Source: an uncultured Opitutia bacterium (GTDB taxonomy: Bacteria > Verrucomicrobiota > Verrucomicrobiia > Opitutales > Opitutaceae). From it: DNA of 44,092 nucleotides. The DNA lies in NCBI GenBank assembly GCA_903872505.1, contig CAIQKV010000059.1, forward strand, positions 1 to 44,092. Direction: 5' to 3'. Position 1 is the stretch's first letter, and the number at the start of each line of letters is the position of its first letter. The notes under the pieces were generated by a model that did no database searches, was not told the DNA's origin, and saw nothing but the letters and a program-made list of their open reading frames with translations. The translations under genes and the position numbers were made by a program. Positions 39,463 to 44,092 of this stretch are shown here, piece after piece.

Positions 39463-39909
39463 TCACGCCATGCTGTCGAGCTTCTGGACCCGCGGGAGGT
39501 GCCGGCCGCCCTCGAATTCCGTGGCGAGCCAGACGCGGACGATCGTGAGGGCCTCGTCCTGCGAAATGGTGCGCTCGCCGAGCGCGAGGCAGTTGGCGTC
39601 GTTGTGCGAGCGGCTCCAGATGGCGACCTGCTCGTTCCAGCAGACGCCGCAGCGCACGCCGCGGATGCGGTTGGCGGCGATGGCCTCGCCGTTGCCCGAG
39701 CCGCCGAGGACGATCCCGCGCTCGACCTCGTGGGCGGCGACGGCACGCGCGACGGGAAAGCAGAAATCCGGGTAGTCGCAGCGCTCCGGCGAGTGCGTGC
39801 CAAAGTCGCGCACCGTGTGCCCCTCGGCCAGCAGCATGGCCTTGATGGCCTCCTTGTAGGTGAAGCCGGCATGGTCGGAGCCGAGGGCGATGGAGAAGGT
39901 CTTTTTCAT
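39463..39909 (-). CDS. rpiB: Ribose-5-phosphate isomerase B (RpiB)
   Basis: A 148-residue isomerase interconverting ribose 5-phosphate and ribulose 5-phosphate in the pentose phosphate pathway (RpiB/LacAB family). ALGSDHAGFTYKEAI holds the conserved Asp-His. VLGGSGNGEAIAANRIRGVR is the phosphate and active-site loop, and WNEQVAIWSRSHNDANCLALG carries the catalytic His. The loop has GSGNGE, where the Escherichia coli enzyme has a Cys; this is the variant described for Mycobacterium tuberculosis RpiB, where a Glu acts as base. The start is the ATG at 39909. It is divergent from the lipoprotein gene at 39988. Confidence 0.93.
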   Translation of the reverse strand: MKKTFSIALGSDHAGFTYKEAIKAMLLAEGHTVRDFGTHSPERCDYPDFCFPVARAVAAHEVERGIVLGGSGNGEAIAANRIRGVRCGVCWNEQVAIWSRSHNDANCLALGERTISQDEALTIVRVWLATEFEGGRHLPRVQKLDSMA

Positions 39910-39987
39910 TCGCGGGTGGAGCGGGGGAAAGGTTGCGCCGTCCATTTGCGCGGGCCAATCTGGACCCAGCAAACAAAATCCTCCCCC

Positions 39988-40413
39988 ATGAAATTGTTTC
40001 ACCGCTGCCTGCCCGTTTGTGCCGCGCTCGTCCTGCTCACCGGTTGCTCGACGCCGGCCGACCGCATCCCCAAGCATCAGGCCGCCTTTGACTCCTGGCC
40101 CGCCGACATCCGGGAAAACGTCCGGGCCGGCCGCGTCGCCGTCGGGTACATGCCCGAGATGGTGGCGGTGGCGCTGGGCGAACCCGACCGGGTCATCACG
40201 TCCGTCGCCGCCAAGGGCGGCCCGGTGGAGGTCTGGGTCTACCTCGACCAGTCGCCCTCGTGGTCCATCGGGGTGGGCGTGGGCGGCGGCAACGGCTCGA
40301 CGGCCATCGGCACCAGCGTGGGGATCAGCGACGGAAACTGGGGCCCGAACGAGAAGATGCGCGTCGTGTTCGAGGCCGGCCGCGTGATCGCGATCGAGCA
40401 GCGGCGGAAGTGA
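39988..40413 (+). CDS. Lipoprotein with a SmpA/OmlA-like domain
   Basis: A 141-residue lipoprotein: signal sequence with lipobox LLTGC (Cys at about residue 20). Then VRAGRVAVGYMPEMVAVALG and EPDRVI, the small alpha-beta pattern of BamE/SmpA-like outer-membrane proteins. A Gly-rich tail precedes KMRVVFEAGRVIAIEQRRK. It is clearly related to the lipoprotein at 41214: both have a K/R-V-A-x-G-x-x-x-x-M-V...ALG-[DE]-PDR core and a closing F-x-x-G-x-V-I-x-IE strand. It faces away from rpiB and converges with the HAD gene. Role in the envelope is inferred. Confidence 0.78.
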   Translation: MKLFHRCLPVCAALVLLTGCSTPADRIPKHQAAFDSWPADIRENVRAGRVAVGYMPEMVAVALGEPDRVITSVAAKGGPVEVWVYLDQSPSWSIGVGVGGGNGSTAIGTSVGISDGNWGPNEKMRVVFEAGRVIAIEQRRK

Positions 40414-40416
40414 CGC

Positions 40417-41100
40417 CTAGGCGGCGCCGACGGTGCGGAGGAAGGCCGCGGTGTCGCTGAGGTCGTCGAGGACGACGGTCGGCGCCGCGGCGCGGAGCTC
40501 GGCGGCGGAATACCGGCCGGTGGCCACGGCGATGGTTTGCGCGCCCACGATCTTGCCGCAGGCGATGTCGAACGGCGTGTCCCCGATCACGAAGATGCGC
40601 GCCGGCGTGAACTCCGGCCCGAGGTGCTCGCGGGCGCGGCGCAGGGCGACGGGGCCGAGGTCGTTGCGCACCTCGCTGTCGTCGGCAAAGGCGCCGAACG
40701 CGAAGTAGTGCGAGAGGCCGTGGTAGCCCAGCTTGATCCGGGCGCCGCGCTCGACATTGCCGGTCAGCAGCGCCTGCACGCAGTGCCCGTGGCCGGCCAG
40801 CGCCGTGAGCGCGGCGGGGACCCCGGGCAGGATCCGGGAGCCCGGGTTCGCCAGCGCGGCGGGCAGCTCGGCGAGGTAGCGGGCGAGCAACCGCGCGAGG
40901 TTAGCGTCGCTGTCGGGCAGCCCGACCTGGCCGAAAATTTGCCGCATGATCCAGGTGTCGGTGCGGCCGGCGTAGTCGATCCCGTCGAGCGACCGGTCGA
41001 GGCCGAACTCGTTCCGCAGCGCCGCGCCCAGCGCCCGCATCCCGGCCCCGCCGGACAGCGTGAGCGTGCCATCGATATCCCAGAGTAGCAGGGTCTTCAT
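40417..41100 (-). CDS. HAD family hydrolase (phosphoglycolate phosphatase-like)
   Basis: A 227-residue HAD phosphatase with a helical cap: motif I LLLWDIDGTLTLSGGAG with the nucleophile Asp, cap domain about 20-90, motif II ALLTGN, Lys region VALRRAREHLG, motif IV VIGDTPFDIACG. This set and size match the Gph/HAD-IA group, which dephosphorylates small phosphorylated metabolites. The exact substrate is unknown. The ATG at 41100 places motif I directly at the N-terminus, which is usual. It sits between the two related lipoprotein genes on the opposite strand. Confidence 0.88.
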   Translation of the reverse strand: MKTLLLWDIDGTLTLSGGAGMRALGAALRNEFGLDRSLDGIDYAGRTDTWIMRQIFGQVGLPDSDANLARLLARYLAELPAALANPGSRILPGVPAALTALAGHGHCVQALLTGNVERGARIKLGYHGLSHYFAFGAFADDSEVRNDLGPVALRRAREHLGPEFTPARIFVIGDTPFDIACGKIVGAQTIAVATGRYSAAELRAAAPTVVLDDLSDTAAFLRTVGAA

Positions 41101-41213
41101 GCGTTGATCCGCCGATGAACCGCGGGCGGCGCGCGCGGTGCAAGATTCTTCCGCGGTTGCAGGAACCGGCGGCCCGGGTAGCTTTCGCAAATCATCCCAC
41201 CCCCCGCCGCCCT

Positions 41214-41639
41214 ATGAAACCCGTCCTGTTTTGCCTCGCCCTCGCCGCCGGCCTGGCCGGCTGTGCCACGCCCCAGTCGCGGATCAACGCCAGTCCCGCG
41301 GTCTATGCCCGGCTCACGCCGGCGCAGCAGCAGCTGATCCGGGAAGGCAAGGTCGCCCTCGGCTTCGATGCGGCGATGGTCAAGCTGGCGCTCGGCGATC
41401 CCGACCGCATCCGCGAGCGCACGGACGCCAGCGGCACCACGGAGATCTGGAGCTATGTGACCTACGAGATGGATGACGGCATGCCGCTCTACCGCGGCTA
41501 CTACCACCGCTACAATTACGGGTTCAGCGACCCCTTCTACCCCTATTACCTCGGTTACCCGGCACGGCGCGAGTACGAGCATTTTCGCGTTGTCCTCAAG
41601 GATGGCGCGGTCATCTCCATCGAACGCGAACTGCCATGA
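41214..41639 (+). CDS. Lipoprotein, paralogue of the one at 39988
   Basis: A 141-residue lipoprotein: signal with lipobox LAGC (Cys at about 17), SmpA/OmlA-like core IREGKVALGFDAAMVKLALG then DPDRIRE. An aromatic stretch follows (YRGYYHRYNYGFSDPFYPYY), and the ending is FRVVLKDGAVISIERELP. The start of the PhyH gene overlaps its stop by 4 bp (ATGA), so the two are translationally coupled. The Tyr-rich insert has no equivalent in the other paralogue, which instead has a Gly-rich segment. Confidence 0.78.
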   Translation: MKPVLFCLALAAGLAGCATPQSRINASPAVYARLTPAQQQLIREGKVALGFDAAMVKLALGDPDRIRERTDASGTTEIWSYVTYEMDDGMPLYRGYYHRYNYGFSDPFYPYYLGYPARREYEHFRVVLKDGAVISIERELP

Positions 41640-42466
41640 AACCCACCGCCGTGCCCCCCGTCCCCGATTACGCCGCCCCCGCCCCGCGCCCGCCCGACCG
41701 GCTGCTTACGCCGGAGCAGATCGCGTTTTTCCGGAAAAACGGCTACCTCGCCGTCGACAGCGTGATGCCCGCCGCGGAGATCCCGGAGGTGCGGCGGATT
41801 TACGACCGCCTGTTCAACGAGGACCGGGGCCGCACCGAGGGCGACTTCTACGACCTGACCGGGGCGAAGCAGAAGGGCAAAAAGGAGGCCGTGGCGCAGA
41901 TTCTCCAGCCCGGCAAGTATGCGCCGGAGCTGCTCGCGACGCAGCTGGTGGCGAACCTCAAGGCCATGATGCGGCAGCTGCTCGGCCCGGAGGCCCGCAT
42001 GGTCGGCGACCACGCCATCAACAAGCCGCCCCACAACAGCGCGGCCACGCCGTGGCACCAGGACGAGGCGTACTGGGACCCGGCGAAGGAATATCGCGGC
42101 CTGAGCGTCTGGGTGCCGCTGCAGCCGGCGACCAAGCTGAACGGCTGCATGCATTTTGTGCCGGGCTCGCAGGCGTTCGAGGTCATCCCGCACCGGCCGA
42201 TCGGCGACAACCCGCTGACGCCCGGCCTCGAGGTCGTGCCGGGGGCGTATGATTTCAGTTCGGCGGTGGCCTGCGAGCTGCCGCCCGGCGGCGCGACGTT
42301 TCACTACGAGCGCACGCTGCACTTCACGCCCGCCAACCGGTCGGACGATTTCCGGCGCGCGTACATCGCGGTCGGCACGCTGTTCGAGCGCCCGCGGGCC
42401 ACGCCGCGCCGGTTTCCCTGGCGGGAGCGCCAGGCCGCGGCGCAGGCCGCCAAGCCGGCCGCCTAG
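41636..42466 (+). CDS. Phytanoyl-CoA dioxygenase (PhyH) family protein
   Basis: A 276-residue Fe(II)/2-oxoglutarate-dependent oxygenase. The facial triad is seen as H-x-D in TPWHQDEAYWDP (about 138-142) and a distal His in ERTLHFTPANRS (about 224), followed by an Arg for 2-oxoglutarate binding. LSVWVPLQPATKLNGCMHFV is a typical PhyH core strand. The substrate is not predictable; members hydroxylate lipids, amino acids and halogenation or natural-product precursors. It is coupled to the upstream lipoprotein gene by ATGA, and its stop overlaps that of the convergent transporter gene. Confidence 0.88.
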   Translation: MKPTAVPPVPDYAAPAPRPPDRLLTPEQIAFFRKNGYLAVDSVMPAAEIPEVRRIYDRLFNEDRGRTEGDFYDLTGAKQKGKKEAVAQILQPGKYAPELLATQLVANLKAMMRQLLGPEARMVGDHAINKPPHNSAATPWHQDEAYWDPAKEYRGLSVWVPLQPATKLNGCMHFVPGSQAFEVIPHRPIGDNPLTPGLEVVPGAYDFSSAVACELPPGGATFHYERTLHFTPANRSDDFRRAYIAVGTLFERPRATPRRFPWRERQAAAQAAKPAA

Positions 42467-43365
42467 CCGCGGGCGTCCGAGCGCAGCGCCGGCAGGGCGC
42501 TGCCGGCAAGGATGAGCGCGGCGCCCACCAGCTCGTGCGGCGCAAAGTGCTCGCGGAAGAACACCACGCCGCCGACGGCGATGCCGAGCGGCACGAGCAT
42601 CTGCATCAGCGAGCCCTCGCCGACGGGCAGCTCGCGAAACGCCCGGGTCATCAGGATCTGCCCGCCGCCCGCGCAGAGGGCGCCGACCAGCATGAGCGTC
42701 CAGGCGAGGGGCGAGTGCGGCGCCCAGCTGGCCACGGCCGGGCCGGCGCAGATCAGCAGGCCGTAGGCGCATTGCGCCGCGAAGATCGTGGAGGTGTGCT
42801 CGCCCTCGGCGTGCAGCTGGCGGATGGTGACCACGACGTAGGCGGACGCCACCGCGGAGATGATGGCGATCCAGTCGTAGAGGCCCACGCCGGCGCCGGT
42901 GCCGAGGACGTTGGTGAGCAGCGCCAGGCCGGCCAGGCCCGACAGGCCGCCAATCGCGAGCACCGGGCGGAAGCGTTCGCCGAGCATCACGACGGCGAGC
43001 AGGGCGCCGATGATGACGTAGGTGTTGTTGATGAACGTGGCGCGGCCGGCGCCGAGGCGCACGACGGTCAGGTAGTAAGTGTAGACGCCGAGGCTGCCGA
43101 CGATGCCGCGCAGGATCAGGCGGCGGTGGCGGTAGACATTCTGCGGCTGGAACGCGTCCGGCCCGACCCGGAAGACCGCCATGATCAGCCCCAGCCCGAC
43201 GATGAAGCGCACGCAGGCCAGCAGCCACACGTCGACCGCCTGCACCGTCCCGAGCGCGCGGATGATGAGCGCGTTGGCGGTGAAGCACAGCGTCGAGAGC
43301 AGCATGTACCGCACGCCGTGGGCGTGGGTGGAGGTGCCGGATTGGGAGGAGGAGGTCGAGGTCAT
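42463..43365 (-). CDS. EamA/DMT-family transporter
   Basis: A 300-residue inner-membrane protein with ten predicted helices in two EamA halves (about 18-150 and 165-295). It begins with a hydrophilic Ser/Thr-rich N-terminus (MTSTSSSQSGTSTHAHG). The segments YMLLSTLCFTANALIIRAL and GALCAGGGQILMTRAFRELP are typical of drug/metabolite exporters. Substrate is unknown. The ATG at 43365 lies 25 bp downstream of an intrinsic terminator (43390-43420), which suggests that expression depends on readthrough or attenuation. It converges with the PhyH gene. Confidence 0.88.
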   Translation of the reverse strand: MTSTSSSQSGTSTHAHGVRYMLLSTLCFTANALIIRALGTVQAVDVWLLACVRFIVGLGLIMAVFRVGPDAFQPQNVYRHRRLILRGIVGSLGVYTYYLTVVRLGAGRATFINNTYVIIGALLAVVMLGERFRPVLAIGGLSGLAGLALLTNVLGTGAGVGLYDWIAIISAVASAYVVVTIRQLHAEGEHTSTIFAAQCAYGLLICAGPAVASWAPHSPLAWTLMLVGALCAGGGQILMTRAFRELPVGEGSLMQMLVPLGIAVGGVVFFREHFAPHELVGAALILAGSALPALRSDARG

Positions 43366-43389
43366 GGGCGGGGGCGCCGCGCCGGTGCG

Positions 43390-43420
43390 AAAAAAAAACC
43401 GCGCCGGTCGGGGCGCGGTT
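43390..43420 (-). terminator. Rho-independent terminator just upstream of the EamA transporter
   Basis: On the minus strand aaccgcgcc (43420-43412) and ggcgcggtt (43405-43397) form a 9-bp stem with a 6-base loop, then a run of nine T residues. It ends about 25 bp before the transporter start codon. Confidence 0.88.
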
Positions 43421-43508
43421 GCGATGAGAGGGTCGGTTGGGTTTCGGTTCCGAGGTCTCACGCAAGCACGCCAGGCGCGCGGAGGACGCGCCCGAGGCTG
43501 TGCTTGCG
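43390..43508 (-). promoter_or_regulatory. Candidate attenuator leader or small RNA upstream of the EamA transporter
   Basis: Upstream of the terminator on the minus strand, cgcaagcac (43508-43500) pairs with gtgcttgcg (43469-43461), enclosing a ggcgcg/cgcgcc hairpin (43474-43492). The 290-bp gap 43366-43655 has no other gene. The layout (structured domain, then terminator, then start codon) is that of a terminator-type riboswitch or leader, but no known class is recognised. Confidence 0.35.
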
Positions 43509-43655
43509 CAGGAGAACGGCGGAGGACATGGCGCGGAAATTGGCGCGTCGGCCGCGGCAGTGCAAGCGCCGGGTTGCGGCGCCGCCGTGCGCGGGGCTCG
43601 GGAGTTGCAATCGCGCGGAACGCGGGTAACAGCGGGACCAGAGTCTGCAACAATC

Positions 43656-43946
43656 ATGGAACCGCAAATCAAGGAGTCGCTCCGCACCCTGCTCGACGCG
43701 ATCAAGCGTGCGGACGGAAAAGTCATCGCCCGGGAGATGGCGCGGCTGGACGACTTCCTCGCGCAGGGCCGCGCGACGGGCGGCCTGCATCCGCAGCTGG
43801 AGCATTTTTTGGGCAACCGCAGCTATCCCAAGGCGCTGGCATTTATGGGGGACGATCCGGCCCTGCTTCGCCCAGGCTTCGCAGGGCGGGCGGAAAATCC
43901 GCCCGGCGGCTGTACCACGCAGCGGGCGAAACCGGAGAAAGGCTGA
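43656..43946 (+). CDS. Small uncharacterised protein with repeat-derived C-terminus
   Basis: A 96-residue protein. Residues 1-70 (MEPQIKESLRTLLDAIKRAD...LEHFLGNRSYPKALAFMG) are amphipathic helical and look like a genuine small domain with no family I can name. The last about 25 residues (LLRPGFAGRAENPPGG...) come from palindromic DNA at 43861-43904, so the original protein may have ended earlier. The stop is 2 bp before the next start codon, implying translational coupling with the gene that runs off the window. Confidence 0.65.
   Translation: MEPQIKESLRTLLDAIKRADGKVIAREMARLDDFLAQGRATGGLHPQLEHFLGNRSYPKALAFMGDDPALLRPGFAGRAENPPGGCTTQRAKPEKG
43861..43904. repeat. Two palindromes in the 3' end of the small gene
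   Basis: ccctgc...gcaggg around cttcgcccaggcttcg (43861-43886) and gggcgga-aaa-tccgccc (43888-43904, 7-bp stem). They are read through in frame and add a Gly/Pro/Arg-rich tail. Confidence 0.65.
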
Positions 43947-43948
43947 CC

Positions 43949-44092
43949 ATGGCGGGAGACGGCAAGATTCCGACCGATGGCGGCGGCGGTCTGGGGCAGA
44001 ATCCGTTTGCGGCACTGAGCGGCGCGGGGCTGCCGGCGGCACCGAAAGTTGTGAAGAATGAGCCGACAGCGCTGGATGGAGCCGCGGCGCCC
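43949..44092 (+). CDS. Start of a gene running off the window (possibly SUI1-like)
   Basis: Forty-eight codons from the ATG at 43949 to the window edge, with no stop. The visible part is a low-complexity, unstructured N-terminus with the motif GGGLGQNPFAALSGAGLP and then Ala/Pro/Lys-rich residues. This resembles the disordered leader of bacterial SUI1/YciH-type translation factors in related genomes, but the conserved domain lies outside, so the identity is a guess. The gene starts 2 bp after the 96-residue gene. Confidence 0.45.
   Translation, partial: MAGDGKIPTDGGGGLGQNPFAALSGAGLPAAPKVVKNEPTALDGAAAP

Overview
The window is about 44 kb of very GC-rich DNA (roughly two thirds G+C by eye) from a bacterium with an outer membrane, most likely a member of the Opitutaceae (Verrucomicrobiota). 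The hints are an LPS export block (kdsC-lptC-lptA-lptB) joined to hprK and rph, a PEP-CTERM secreted protein, a release factor 2 gene that keeps the programmed +1 frameshift, and intergenic spaces crowded with short palindromic repeats. This is chromosomal housekeeping DNA. I see no rRNA, tRNA, CRISPR array, transposase, integrase catalytic domain or phage structural gene. The taxonomic placement is inference from gene content, not from a marker search.

Layout. (1) 1-4347: 3' part of a short-chain dehydrogenase, a sugar-phosphate isomerase/epimerase, a DEAD-box-type RNA helicase with an RRM tail, and an HNH nuclease. (2) 4357-13792: small membrane protein, cupin, a GAF-GAF histidine kinase and glnD on the minus strand, then valS and tatC on the plus strand. 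(3) 13797-17934: an enolase-superfamily dehydratase, frameshifted prfB and an ATP-grasp-like protein. (4) 17935-21748: palindromes, an 84-residue protein with a structured terminator-bearing leader, a PEP-CTERM protein, mtnA and a secreted SGNH esterase. (5) 21844-24390: sucC and sucD with a VOC gene between them. (6) 24517-31288: a CII-like regulator, then the minus-strand run E1(alpha-beta fusion), kdsC, lptC, lptA, lptB, hprK, rph. (7) 31434-36697: a divergent pair, a 929-residue envelope-spanning PEGA/TonB protein with an actin-like N-terminal domain, and a receiver-domain protein with a very long coiled coil. (8) 36848-44092: amidohydrolase, an mhqD-mhqO pair, rpiB, two related lipoproteins around a HAD phosphatase, a PhyH dioxygenase, an EamA transporter with a terminator-type leader, and two small genes at the right edge.

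How the genes work together. kdsC makes the Kdo precursor of LPS, and lptC/A/B carry LPS to the outer membrane; the three lpt genes overlap by ATGA junctions. GlnD senses nitrogen status. SucCD and the E1 fusion feed central acyl-CoA metabolism. MhqO/MhqD-like proteins suggest handling of quinones or other electrophiles. MtnA recycles methylthioribose.

The least ordinary feature is the repeat content. Most intergenic gaps hold two-arm, REPIN-like inverted repeats of several families, and palindromes of this kind also occur in frame inside at least four genes. One 31-bp palindrome at 36749-36779 appears to sit inside an arm of another repeat and has a near-identical copy inside mhqD, which is direct evidence that it moves. 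The second point of interest is the PEGA/TonB and receiver/coiled-coil pair.
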